From positions 62,001 through 126,000 of the forward strand of contig CAZTAO010000006.1 of NCBI GenBank assembly GCA_964611645.1: a stretch of DNA of 64,000 nucleotides, in the 5' to 3' direction. This document shows, piece by piece, positions 33,731 through 42,134 of this stretch. Origin of the DNA: CAZTAO01 sp964611645. GTDB lineage: Bacteria > Armatimonadota > UBA5829. Numbering within the stretch: position 1 is the stretch's first letter; each line of letters opens with the position of its first letter. A program made the position numbers and the translations under genes. The notes beneath the pieces are model-generated. The model searched no databases. It had not been told where the DNA came from and saw only the letters and a program-made list of their open reading frames with translations.

Positions 33731-34194
33731 AAGTCACCATCCGCACAACGGGCGCTGACCAGACCGTGTCGCTGGGCGAAGCTATCGGCAGGGCGCTGGG
33801 CGCGGGGGACGTGGTTGCCATGACCGGCGACCTCGGCGCTGGCAAGACCACCCTTACACGGGGACTTGCAGTGGGGCTTGGGGTGACCGACCTCATCCAC
33901 AGCCCTACTTTCACAGTCGTCCACGAGCACAAAGGCCGCGTTCCCCTCTACCACATCGACCTTTACCGCCTGTGCTCGGCTGAGTTGGAGTCCATCGGGT
34001 TTGAAGAATACCTGGAGGGCGGAGGGGTGACGGTAGTCGAGTGGGCCGAGCGGGCGGATGGGGAAATGCCCGACGGCAGGCTCAGTATCGACCTGCGAAC
34101 CGATGACTCAGACCCTGACCTGCGCGAGGTCACCCTGGAAACCGACTGCGAAAGACTAGCGCCGCTTCTGAAGGAGCTTGCCGACCAATGCTGA
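33727..34194 (+). CDS. tsaE: tRNA threonylcarbamoyladenosine biosynthesis ATPase TsaE
   Basis: A 155-residue P-loop protein: G-D-L-G-A-G-K-T-T-L near residue 40, S-P-T-F-T-V-V near 63, H-I-D-L-Y-R-L near 79 and V-E-W-A-E-R near 106. TsaE drives turnover of the TsaBD complex in t6A37 modification of tRNA. The ATG at 33727 overlaps the thiL stop; a longer upstream start is rejected. It overlaps tsaB by seven bases. Confidence 0.93.
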   Translation: MKVTIRTTGADQTVSLGEAIGRALGAGDVVAMTGDLGAGKTTLTRGLAVGLGVTDLIHSPTFTVVHEHKGRVPLYHIDLYRLCSAELESIGFEEYLEGGGVTVVEWAERADGEMPDGRLSIDLRTDDSDPDLREVTLETDCERLAPLLKELADQC

Positions 34195-34883
34195 CACTTG
34201 CTCTGGATACCTCCGGGGAAATGTGTGCGATTGCGCTGGCGGACGATGACCGCCTGCTGGCCGAGCGCCACTTCTACCACAACATGAACCTCCTCCAGAG
34301 GCTGGTTCCCGCTATAGAGGATATGACTTCGGAGATCGGCAAGGAGGCAAGCGAGGTCGGGTGCGTGGTAGTATCACTTGGCCCGGGGTCGTTCACGGGG
34401 CTTAGGATAGGAATGACAGTGGCGAAGTCGCTGGCTTATGTAAACAGAGCTCAGATTGTAGGAATTCCCACCTTAGACGCCCTCGCTGCCGCCTGTACTC
34501 CCGCTCCCGCCGATGTCGTCTGCCCGATGGTCCATGCCCGGGCGGGTGAGGCGTACTGGACTGCATTCGACGGCAAGTCCGGCGAAAGGCTGTTCGACTA
34601 CTCCGCCGCGAGTATCGAATCAGTGCTGGATTCGCTTGCGGAGCGTGGGAGTGTCCTGTTCTGCGGCTCCGGCGCTCGCCGGAACTGGGAAGCTATTCGT
34701 GAGCAGCTAGGTGAACGCGCCACGCTTGCCGAGACTTGGGCTGATTTCCCGCGCGGCGCGGTATTGCTGAAGCTGGGCAAGGAAGCCATCGAGCGCGGAG
34801 AGCAGGCAGACGCGATGACTCTCACGCCGATGTACGTGAAGAAGCCCACGCCGGTGGTGAAGAGGGAAAGCGGAAAGCAGTAG
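34188..34883 (+). CDS. tsaB: tRNA threonylcarbamoyladenosine biosynthesis protein TsaB
   Basis: A 231-residue ASKHA-fold protein that scaffolds TsaD. Typical marks are L-A-L-D-T-S-G at the start, N-L-L-Q-R-L-V-P near residue 33, V-S-L-G-P-G-S-F-T-G-L-R-I-G near 62 and M-V-H-A-R-A-G-E-A-Y-W near 110. It ends with P-M-Y-V-K as the family does. It closes the thi-tsa group and is followed by a family E repeat. Confidence 0.93.
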   Translation: MLTLALDTSGEMCAIALADDDRLLAERHFYHNMNLLQRLVPAIEDMTSEIGKEASEVGCVVVSLGPGSFTGLRIGMTVAKSLAYVNRAQIVGIPTLDALAAACTPAPADVVCPMVHARAGEAYWTAFDGKSGERLFDYSAASIESVLDSLAERGSVLFCGSGARRNWEAIREQLGERATLAETWADFPRGAVLLKLGKEAIERGEQADAMTLTPMYVKKPTPVVKRESGKQ

Positions 34884-34885
34884 AC

Positions 34886-34960
34886 GCAAACCCCCTCGCC
34901 CCCTTATCAGGGGGATGGAGAGGTGCGCTCTTCCCCCCTGACAAGGTAGGGTGGGTTTGC
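34886..34960. repeat. GC-rich inverted repeat, family E copy 2
   Basis: GCAAACCCCCTCGCCCCCTT and ATCAGGGGGA on the left mirror TTCCCCCCTGACAAGG and GGGTGGGTTTGC on the right. It lies directly after the tsaB stop, as copy 1 lies after thiE. Confidence 0.7.
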
Positions 34961-35002
34961 GGTTGATGCAGTATCAAGGCGTTATTCGAGTGGAGGTGTG
35001 TT

Positions 35003-36463
35003 TTGAGAACAATTCTGGTTGTGATGGTTTTGGTGTTTGCGCTTATGGGGGTTGCCGCAGTCTGTGCGCAGACCAGTCCCACGCTTGAACTCAATGTAGT
35101 GCTGCCCGCAGTGCGGGGCACTATCCAGTCCAAAGACCCGGTGAAGAAGCTGTTGGTCGATGGGATGGTGAACTATGGTGGTTCGGAGAAGCTCATCGTC
35201 GAGTGCCGAGGCGTTGATGTCAGTGGCAAGACAGTGTCTACTGCCAAGGCTAGAGTTACAGCCGGTAAGAGCTTCCGAATGGACATGAACTTGCGCAGGC
35301 TGCCTGTCGGCAACTACCAGTTCACATTCAAGCTGATGGCGGATGGTAGGGAAGCGGCTTCGCAGGTTGTGCCGATCATAGTCGCGCCGCCTGCAACAAC
35401 CGAAGTCACATTCGACGACAAGCGCGTGTGCTATGTCAACGGCAAGCCGTTCTTCCCCATCGGCATATATCACGTGTCCTCGTCCGCCATTGAGCGGATC
35501 AACGTTAAGTCCCGGGCGGCGGGTCTGCCGGAGATCGACTTGTTCGAGTCTATCAAGCAGCTTCGGGATATGGGCTTCAACACCATCCACAACACCTGGG
35601 TGATGCCGGATGAGGACTACCTGGCCTACACCGAGAAGCTGGGGATGTGGGTGATACCGGAGGTTGCCGCACCGACAGCCGAGCAAGTCGCGATGGCTAA
35701 CCGCCACACCAACGTCCTTATGTGGTACGGGTCCGATGAGCCATCAGGAGAGACTCTGAACGTCATAAAGCGCGCTCGCGCCCAAACAGCGCTGCTGGAT
35801 CCCCACAGGCCGGTATCCGCTGCGGTCTGCAACCCGGACCTCTTCAAACCTGCGCTTGAAGGCTTCGACTTCGTGATGCTGGACCCATACATCATCCGCT
35901 ACCGCCCGCTTACAGTTATCGCGGACTGGATGAAAGCGGCGATGGATGCTGGGAAGGGCAACAAGGCCCTGTGGTTGGTCCCGCAGGCATTCACCATCGA
36001 CAGCCCCAGTTGGAAAGAACCCACCCCCGAGGAGGTCAGGTGCCAGGCGTATATCGGGCTGGTGCACGGCGCGACCGGGTTTGTGTGGTATGCGTTCTGG
36101 TCCCCGGAGAACTGGGCAGGCAACCCCAAGGGCCGAAACTGCTGGCTGCTATCCGACAGCAAGCTCTGGGACAGCTTCCCCAAGCTCAACGCGGAAGTAA
36201 GCGCGCTTGCTCCGATCATACTCACAGGCAGGAACATGGGGCCGGTGAAGAGCTCGTCGTCTGACGTCCACACATGCCTGTGGAAGTACAAGGGGAAGTC
36301 ATATCTACTGGCGGTGAACACCCAATATCATGCGGTCAAATGCAAGCTGGAAGGCTTTGGCACGCAGGCTGATGTGATGTTCGAGCAGAGGAGAGTAACC
36401 ACCGACGGCGGCGTCCTCAACGAGAACTTCCTGCCTTTGGAGGCGCACGTTTACAGGTTCTGA
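35003..36463 (+). CDS. Secreted TIM-barrel glycosidase-like protein, paralogue 1
   Basis: A 486-residue protein. The signal peptide (residues 1-23, ending A-A-V-C-A-Q) is followed by an immunoglobulin-like beta domain (about 25-130), then F-D-D-K-R-V-C-Y-V-N-G-K-P-F-F-P-I-G, the typical entry into a GH-A clan barrel such as GH2 or GH5. N-V-L-M-W-Y-G-S-D-E-P near residue 245 carries the likely acid/base Glu. The end domain is short. TTG at 35003 has GGAGGTG upstream. A same-length paralogue follows. Substrate is unknown. Confidence 0.72.
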   Translation: MRTILVVMVLVFALMGVAAVCAQTSPTLELNVVLPAVRGTIQSKDPVKKLLVDGMVNYGGSEKLIVECRGVDVSGKTVSTAKARVTAGKSFRMDMNLRRLPVGNYQFTFKLMADGREAASQVVPIIVAPPATTEVTFDDKRVCYVNGKPFFPIGIYHVSSSAIERINVKSRAAGLPEIDLFESIKQLRDMGFNTIHNTWVMPDEDYLAYTEKLGMWVIPEVAAPTAEQVAMANRHTNVLMWYGSDEPSGETLNVIKRARAQTALLDPHRPVSAAVCNPDLFKPALEGFDFVMLDPYIIRYRPLTVIADWMKAAMDAGKGNKALWLVPQAFTIDSPSWKEPTPEEVRCQAYIGLVHGATGFVWYAFWSPENWAGNPKGRNCWLLSDSKLWDSFPKLNAEVSALAPIILTGRNMGPVKSSSSDVHTCLWKYKGKSYLLAVNTQYHAVKCKLEGFGTQADVMFEQRRVTTDGGVLNENFLPLEAHVYRF

Positions 36464-36499
36464 GAAAGACCAGGTTCTAATCTTGACTCAATGACTTTG

Positions 36500-36525
36500 G
36501 GGTGGCGATTCGGAGATCGCCACCC
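36500..36525. repeat. Perfect 10-bp hairpin in the leader of glycosidase paralogue 2
   Basis: GGGTGGCGAT (36500-36509) and ATCGCCACCC (36516-36525) pair perfectly around the six-base loop TCGGAG. No T run follows, so it is not an intrinsic terminator. It lies ten bases before the GGGAGG ribosome site. Confidence 0.75.
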
Positions 36526-36547
36526 ATCCACGGCTGGGAGGTATCTT

Positions 36548-38008
36548 CTGAAAAGAGCATTGATTGCGTTGGTCTTGTTGCTGGTATGCCTGGGAAGCTC
36601 TGCGGTTCAGGCTGAAACTGCGCCTGCGCTGGAAATCCACGTTGTTCTGCCTGCTTTTCGAGGCACTATCCAGTCCAAAGACCCGGTGAAGAAGCTGGTG
36701 GTCGATGGGATGGTGACTTACACTGGGTCTGAGAAGCTGACCGTCGAGTGCCGGGGTGCGGATGCCGCGGGCAAGACTGTAGCTACCGCCAAGGCCAGAG
36801 TCTCTGCGGGTAAGAGCTTCCGAATGGCTTTGAACCTTCGCAGGCTGCCGGTTGGAGACTACCAGTTTGCGTTCAGCCTCTTGGCGAACGGCCGGGAAGC
36901 GGCGAGCCAGGTTGTGCCTATTACGGTTTCGCCGCCTGCGAGAACGGAAGTCACATTCGACGACAAGCGGGTGTGCTATGTCAACGGCAAGCCGTTCTTC
37001 CCCATCGGGCTGTATCATGTTTCCAGATCGGCCATAGACCTGATCAACCAGAAGTCTCGCCCCCTGGGTCTGCCGGACCTCGACCTTTTCAACGTGATCA
37101 AACAGCTTAAGGACGTGGGTTTCAATTCCATCCACAACACCTGGACCATGCCGGGCGAAGAGTATCTTGCCTACACCGAATCGTTGGGGATGTACGTGAT
37201 ACCGGAGGTTGGATCACCGACTGCGGAGAATGTTGCCCTGGCCAATCGGCACAGCAATGTCCTGATGTGGTACGGCAGGGACGAGCCGACCGAGGCAAAT
37301 ATCGAGGGTATGAAGCGCGGGAAGGCTCAAGCCGCGCTGCTCGATCCTCACAGGCCGCTGTCCGCCGCCGTCAACCACCCCAGCATGTACAAGCCCGCGC
37401 TGGAAGGCTTCGACTTCCTGATGCTGGACATCTACCCCGTGCGCCAAGCCCCGATGACCCTCATATCTGACCGCATAGAGCTGGCCAAACAGGCTGGAAA
37501 TGGAACAATGGCGGTCTGGCTGGTTTCTCAGGCATTCGGCATAGACACCTGGGGCGTGAGCGAACCCACACCCGAAGAACTCAAGTGTCAGGCATACGTA
37601 GGACTCGTCCACGGCGCAACCGGGCTCATCTGGTATGCTTTCTGGTCGCCGGAAGACTATGCAGGGAACACCAGGGGAAGAAACTGCTGGGTCCTCTCCG
37701 ACAGCAAGCTCTGGGATGCCTTCCCTAAGCTCAACGCCGAAGTAAGCGCGCTTGCCCCGATCATCCTCACAGGCAAGAACCTTGGACCGGTGAAGAGCTC
37801 GTCGTCTGACGTCCACACCTGCCTGTGGAAGTACAAGGGCAAGTCATACCTTCTGGCCGTGAACACCCAGTACCAAGCAGTGAAGTGCAAGCTGGAAGGC
37901 TTTGGCGCACAGGCTGACGTGATGTTCGAGAGCAGAAAGGTCACCACCGACAACGGCGTCCTCAACGAGAACTTCCTGCCTTTGGAGGCGCATGTCTACA
38001 GGTTCTGA
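36548..38008 (+). CDS. Secreted TIM-barrel glycosidase-like protein, paralogue 2 (probable CTG start)
   Basis: A 486-residue protein closely similar to the gene upstream throughout, including F-D-D-K-R-V-C-Y-V-N-G-K-P-F and M-W-Y-G-R-D-E-P. The only start with a good ribosome site is CTG at 36548 (GGGAGG six bases upstream); it gives M-K-R-A-L at the signal peptide and exactly the length of paralogue 1. An in-frame ATG at 36491 lies across the hairpin and would add 19 residues before the signal peptide. The last codons overlap a small Cys-rich ORF at 37992. Confidence 0.7.
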   Translation: MKRALIALVLLLVCLGSSAVQAETAPALEIHVVLPAFRGTIQSKDPVKKLVVDGMVTYTGSEKLTVECRGADAAGKTVATAKARVSAGKSFRMALNLRRLPVGDYQFAFSLLANGREAASQVVPITVSPPARTEVTFDDKRVCYVNGKPFFPIGLYHVSRSAIDLINQKSRPLGLPDLDLFNVIKQLKDVGFNSIHNTWTMPGEEYLAYTESLGMYVIPEVGSPTAENVALANRHSNVLMWYGRDEPTEANIEGMKRGKAQAALLDPHRPLSAAVNHPSMYKPALEGFDFLMLDIYPVRQAPMTLISDRIELAKQAGNGTMAVWLVSQAFGIDTWGVSEPTPEELKCQAYVGLVHGATGLIWYAFWSPEDYAGNTRGRNCWVLSDSKLWDAFPKLNAEVSALAPIILTGKNLGPVKSSSSDVHTCLWKYKGKSYLLAVNTQYQAVKCKLEGFGAQADVMFESRKVTTDNGVLNENFLPLEAHVYRF

Positions 38009-38168
38009 CGATAAGCAAGACGGCCTGACGCCGGAAGAAGTCGACTCCCTTTGCGCGCACTGCGTTCACCGGCAGGAGTGCTCCGAGCACCACATGATGT
38101 GCGTGGATTATGAGCCTGCCAAGAAACCTGCTGCGTGTAAACCGTGTGCCCGGTCTGAACAGACGTAA
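37992..38168 (+). CDS. Small cysteine-rich protein, 58 residues, overlapping the glycosidase 3' end
   Basis: An ATG within the last codons of the glycosidase opens a 58-codon frame with a GGAGG three bases upstream. The product is acidic with six cysteines: C21-A-H-C24, C30, C37 and C49-K-P-C52, plus several His residues, suggesting a metal- or cluster-binding mini-protein. No signal peptide is seen. I do not know the family. The short spacing to the ribosome site and small size keep confidence moderate. Confidence 0.5.
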   Translation: MSTGSDDKQDGLTPEEVDSLCAHCVHRQECSEHHMMCVDYEPAKKPAACKPCARSEQT

Positions 38169-38169
38169 T

Positions 38170-38203
38170 CCTCTCTCCCGGGGGAGAGAGTTAGAGAGAG
38201 GGC
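38170..38203. repeat. Degenerate family D repeat, reverse orientation
   Basis: CCTCTCTCCCGGGGGAGAGAG followed by TTAGAGAGAGGGCG. It resembles the reverse complement of the CCTCACCCC...GAGAGGG elements and lies in the convergent gap before the alpha/beta hydrolase gene. Confidence 0.5.
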
Positions 38204-38285
38204 GCTGCGTAACGGTTACCTCGCGCCTGCCGGTTGCGGAGATGCGGTTACTTGGCGGCGGCTCCGGGCCCCGGCTCTCCCCTAA

Positions 38286-39650
38286 TCATCGAGCCTTGAT
38301 CCACCCAACCAGATCATCAATCACAGCCTTCGCCACCGGGCCTCGCTTTTCGTATTCCGGGGGGGTGCTTTTGCCTTCTCCCTCGGCGAAGAGGTGGTTG
38401 AGGGTTGGGTAGAGCTTGAATGTTACGTTCGGGCGGCCTGATAGCGCTTTTGTCCAGCCGTCGTACTCCGCCGTGGTGCTCTGGTAATCCCTGCCACCCT
38501 GCATTATCAGCGTCGGCTGCTTGAGCGACTTCGCCGCCTCGGCGGGCTTGTAGCCTCGGAGGTCGAGCCAGTAGGTGGCGGGCGCGCTGAACATGGGAGG
38601 GGAATCGGGGGATAGAGCAGGGCTTTTCACTTTTGCCACCAGGCTCCGAATCTCCTCGATCTTCTTCTGGGCTTCGGGCGACGGCGCGCCTTCCAGGGAC
38701 GCGAGGTAGATAACCTGCTCGAGGATGATGTCCTCCAGCGGGCGAGTGGCTCCGGCCATCACAATCAGTCCGGCTATTCGCTGGTCTGCCTTTCCTATCC
38801 TCGGAATCAGCGTACCGCCCATGCTGTGGCCCAGCACGAAGACCTTCTTGGAGTTCACTTCTTTGGTATTGCGGAGCAGGGTGACGGCGGCAACTACATC
38901 GTCAATCGCCTCTTCCTTAACCGTGAAATTGGGTTCCTTGACCACCTTGGCGGGGTAGACCTTGGTGCGCTTGTCGTAACACAGAACCGCAACACCCCGC
39001 GAAGCCAACCCCTCCGCCAGATCGCGGAAAGGCTTGTTGGCGCCGAGGGACTCGTCCCTGTCGTTTGGTCCTGAGCCATGGACAAGGACAACCGCGGGGA
39101 ACGGCCCGGCTCCTTTCGGGACGCTTAGAGTCCCCGGCAGCTTCCATTCGCCGGTCCCGACGGTGACTTCGCGCTCTTCAAAGCGGTCCTTCTGAACATA
39201 GTCCGGCGTGGAGTACTCGGCATCGGCAGCGTCTACGTGCGGGACAAACCACAGCCCGCCGATCTTGCCGTCCTTGTCGAGGATAACCTTGCAGTCCAGC
39301 TTGGTCTTCTCGAACTCGCAGGGGACCCACACGATGTCATATCCGCCCTGCTGTCCAGTGCGAGCGAAGCCCAGTTTCTTGAACGCGCCGCACTGGCCGA
39401 CTATCGATTCCCAAGTCTGCCTCAACTGCTCCGCCGACATCGCCTGCTTCATCACAGCATCGAAGTATCCAACAGCGTCCGCGTATGAGCCGGTGGTCAT
39501 CTTCTCAACAAACTCAATCCCCACCGCCTTGCCCTCCGCGCTAACTCCCTCGGACGGGGCAGGCTTGGCGCAAGACGCCAGAAAAGCCACTGCCGCTAAG
39601 AGCAGCCCCGCTGATATGGCGACGCGTCCGATTGCTGATGTGCAGTGCAT
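38286..39650 (-). CDS. Exported alpha/beta hydrolase lipoprotein with N-terminal DUF3887 domain
   Basis: A 454-residue protein. A signal peptide ends in the lipobox L-A-S-C (residues 24-27). Residues about 40-135 match DUF3887, a small cystatin-like domain. The hydrolase (about 155-454) has V-L-V-H-G-S-G-P-N-D-R-D, the nucleophile elbow G-H-S-M-G-G near residue 273, the Asp in G-G-R-D-Y and the His in N-H-L-F. Substrates of these dienelactone/prolyl-hydrolase-like lipoproteins are unknown. It is last in a minus-strand run with the RNB and LOG genes. Confidence 0.83.
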   Translation of the reverse strand: MHCTSAIGRVAISAGLLLAAVAFLASCAKPAPSEGVSAEGKAVGIEFVEKMTTGSYADAVGYFDAVMKQAMSAEQLRQTWESIVGQCGAFKKLGFARTGQQGGYDIVWVPCEFEKTKLDCKVILDKDGKIGGLWFVPHVDAADAEYSTPDYVQKDRFEEREVTVGTGEWKLPGTLSVPKGAGPFPAVVLVHGSGPNDRDESLGANKPFRDLAEGLASRGVAVLCYDKRTKVYPAKVVKEPNFTVKEEAIDDVVAAVTLLRNTKEVNSKKVFVLGHSMGGTLIPRIGKADQRIAGLIVMAGATRPLEDIILEQVIYLASLEGAPSPEAQKKIEEIRSLVAKVKSPALSPDSPPMFSAPATYWLDLRGYKPAEAAKSLKQPTLIMQGGRDYQSTTAEYDGWTKALSGRPNVTFKLYPTLNHLFAEGEGKSTPPEYEKRGPVAKAVIDDLVGWIKAR

Positions 39651-39662
39651 TGTTCCCTTCTC

Positions 39663-41132
39663 TCAGGCGCGCCGGAAGTCTATGAAGCCTCTTTGCACGT
39701 CTACTTCCAGCAGCTTCACCCGGATGCGGTCGCCTACGTCCACTCCCTGGTAGCCGGAGATCACGCGTCCCTCCACGGGCAGGTCCAGAAGCCTGGCCCA
39801 CGTGCCTTTGGGGGATGCGCCGGTGACTATGGCTTTGAACTCCTCGCCGATCCTGTGCTCCAGCAGGAGCGCGGCAGCGGACTTGTCTACCTGGCGTTCC
39901 ACCTTGTTGACGGCATCTTCTGTTTCGGTGCAGTGTCTGGCCAGTTCCTCGAGTTCATCGTTGCCGTAGGGCAGCGGGGTTGAGGCCAAAGCGGCCTTCA
40001 CCAGGCGCTGGGTGATGAGGTCGGGATAGCGGCGGTTGGGGGCCGTGGAGTGGGAATAGTCCCGCACAGCCAGCCCAAAGTGGCCCGGCACGATCTCCCC
40101 CGGAATCTCCGCGACGTACTCGCCCGATCCCAGCAGCTTGATGATCGAGAGAGACAGGTCCGGGAACCTCTCGGGGTCGTCCTCTCTCTCCTTGACCAGG
40201 AAGTTTTCGAGAGAGCGGGAGTCCGGCTCGGCGGAGAGCCTGTAGTTGTGCTGCGCGGCAAGCTCGACTATGCGGCCCCACCTCTTGGGTGTACGAACCA
40301 CTCGCCGGATAGACGGCAAGCCGGCCTTCGCGAGGTATCGGGCGACAACCCCGTTGGCCGCGACCATGACATCCTCAATCAGGCGCTGGGCGCGGTTCTG
40401 GGTCTCGGTTTCGAGGGTGCACAGCTCGTCGCCGTCAAAAACCGGCTTGGCTTTGATGGTCTGGAGGCTGAGAGCGCCGCGTTGGTGCCGAAGTTGCCTC
40501 ATCCTCTGGGCCGCCGCGTCCTGGATTCGCAGGTTCTCATCAAGATCAGGCACCGCCGCCAGGGCTGCAGGCATGGGCTGTTCTTCTTCCAGCCACGCAG
40601 AAATTGCATTGTATGCCAGCTTCGCGTGGTTATATACTTTCGCCCTGTAGATGCTGGAATCCTCAATCGTCCCGTCCGCCCCGACCACCATCTCGACCAC
40701 ATTGGCCAGCCGGTACTCGCCGGGATTCAGGGAGGTGAGGTTGGTGGAGAGCTTCTCCGGCAGCATCGGGAATATCTCGCCGGCTGTGTACACCGAGGTG
40801 GTGTTCTGGCGGGCGTGCTCGTCAATGGCTGACCCCAGCCTCACCAGAGCGTCCACATCCGCCACGGCAACCATCACCCTGGTCTTCCCCTCGGGCAACT
40901 GCTCGGCGACGGTGAGCTGGTCGAGGTCGCGGGAGTCATCGTTGTCGATGGAGCACCAGATCAGGTCGCTGAGGTCGCGGATGGAGCTGTCATCGGTCGA
41001 CGCAGGCGCGTGGATGCGATCAAGCTCCGCCATCGCCGCATCGGAGAAGTCTGGCTCCAGTCCTCTCTCCAGCATCACTCTATGGGCGATGCTCGAAAGG
41101 ATGGCGCGGTGCCGGATGTTTTCTGAACTCAT
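39663..41132 (-). CDS. RNB-domain exoribonuclease (RNase II/R family)
   Basis: A 489-residue protein with an RNB catalytic domain (about 50-380) and a short C-terminal S1-like domain with R-V-I-S-G-Y-Q-G-V-D-V-G-D. The metal cluster reads I-D-N-D-D-S-R-D-L-D-Q: three of the four RNase II aspartates are present and the fourth is Gln, as in the shorter VacB-like subfamily I recall. The N-terminal cold-shock domains of full-length RNase R are absent. GGAG precedes the ATG. It lies 16 bases after the LOG gene. Confidence 0.85.
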   Translation of the reverse strand: MSSENIRHRAILSSIAHRVMLERGLEPDFSDAAMAELDRIHAPASTDDSSIRDLSDLIWCSIDNDDSRDLDQLTVAEQLPEGKTRVMVAVADVDALVRLGSAIDEHARQNTTSVYTAGEIFPMLPEKLSTNLTSLNPGEYRLANVVEMVVGADGTIEDSSIYRAKVYNHAKLAYNAISAWLEEEQPMPAALAAVPDLDENLRIQDAAAQRMRQLRHQRGALSLQTIKAKPVFDGDELCTLETETQNRAQRLIEDVMVAANGVVARYLAKAGLPSIRRVVRTPKRWGRIVELAAQHNYRLSAEPDSRSLENFLVKEREDDPERFPDLSLSIIKLLGSGEYVAEIPGEIVPGHFGLAVRDYSHSTAPNRRYPDLITQRLVKAALASTPLPYGNDELEELARHCTETEDAVNKVERQVDKSAAALLLEHRIGEEFKAIVTGASPKGTWARLLDLPVEGRVISGYQGVDVGDRIRVKLLEVDVQRGFIDFRRA

Positions 41133-41148
41133 GGTAGCTCTCCTTAGG

Positions 41149-41985
41149 TCAGGGCTGAATGCCCTTTGACGACACTTTCAGGCTTGCCCGGACGGCTTCC
41201 GGCAGCGCGCGAACAACAAGGTCGACGGCCTCCGTGGGCGAGTCAGTGAACTGGATGAACTGCAACTCCTCCTCGCTTACAGTCCCGCGCTCAACCAAGC
41301 GCTTGAGGAGATGCGTAAGCTCTTCCCAGAACTCGGTCCCGAGGCAGACTATGGGGAAAGGCCCCATCTTGCGGGTCTGGATAAGGGTGGCGGCTTCAAA
41401 CATCTCGTCCAGCGTGCCCAGGCCTCCCGGCATGGTGAGAAACGCGCAGGAGTACTTGTCGAGCATCACCTTGCGGACGAAGAAGTAGTGAAACTCAATG
41501 GACTTGTCCACGTATGGATTCGGCTCTTGTTCGTTGGGGAGGGTGATATTGCAGCCAATGCTGACCCCACCCGCTTCGCGCGCCCCACGGTTCGCCGCCT
41601 CCATTATACCCGGACCGCCGCCTGTGATAACTGCAAAGCCCGCCTTGGCCAGCTCGCGGCCAACTTCCCTGCCCAGTTCGTAGAACGGATGCCCTTCTCC
41701 AAAACGGGCCGAGCCGAAGACAGTCACAGCGGGACCCAGGTCATACAAGGCTTCAAAGCCTCGCACAAACTCCTGGACAATAAGCTCAAGTCGCGCCTGC
41801 TCGTGCTCGGGTGAGCGGGCGTGCATAAGGAACTCGCGCTCCCGCCACACCGGGTTGCCGGGCGGAAGCTCGTAGCTGGAAACAACGCCATCTGCCCAAT
41901 ACTTCTGCCAGGCAAGGTCCCAAGCCTTAAGGCGAGCGGCCTTGTCCTCGGATATCTCGTCAGGGTCGGGGATAATATCATTCAT
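41149..41985 (-). CDS. LOG-family (TIGR00730) Rossmann-fold protein
   Basis: A 278-residue protein with the two LOG signatures, G-G-G-P-G-I-M-E-A-A-N-R-G-A near residue 118 and P-G-G-L-G-T-L-D-E-M-F-E near 195. Members hydrolyse cytokinin riboside 5'-phosphates or nucleotide 5'-monophosphates to release the base. The N-terminus (about 1-75) is longer than in typical LOG proteins, as in the group of larger bacterial forms. It starts the operon that continues with the RNB nuclease and the hydrolase. Confidence 0.88.
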   Translation of the reverse strand: MNDIIPDPDEISEDKAARLKAWDLAWQKYWADGVVSSYELPPGNPVWREREFLMHARSPEHEQARLELIVQEFVRGFEALYDLGPAVTVFGSARFGEGHPFYELGREVGRELAKAGFAVITGGGPGIMEAANRGAREAGGVSIGCNITLPNEQEPNPYVDKSIEFHYFFVRKVMLDKYSCAFLTMPGGLGTLDEMFEAATLIQTRKMGPFPIVCLGTEFWEELTHLLKRLVERGTVSEEELQFIQFTDSPTEAVDLVVRALPEAVRASLKVSSKGIQP

Positions 41986-42134
41986 ACTGGATTATTCCAC
42001 TTCAGGAGGAAGCAATCCTTCTGGCCCCGTCGGAGAGGCAGCTTCAGTCATGCACCGGCTCCCGGATAGGGCATTCTTTCATTGGAACCTTTAAGTTATG
42101 TTATGCGTCTATGAGTCAGCGGAGGTGGACTGCC

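Noticed and set aside
38204..38285. Remaining part of the convergent gap considered for a small RNA
   Set aside because: No promoter, conserved fold or terminator is visible.
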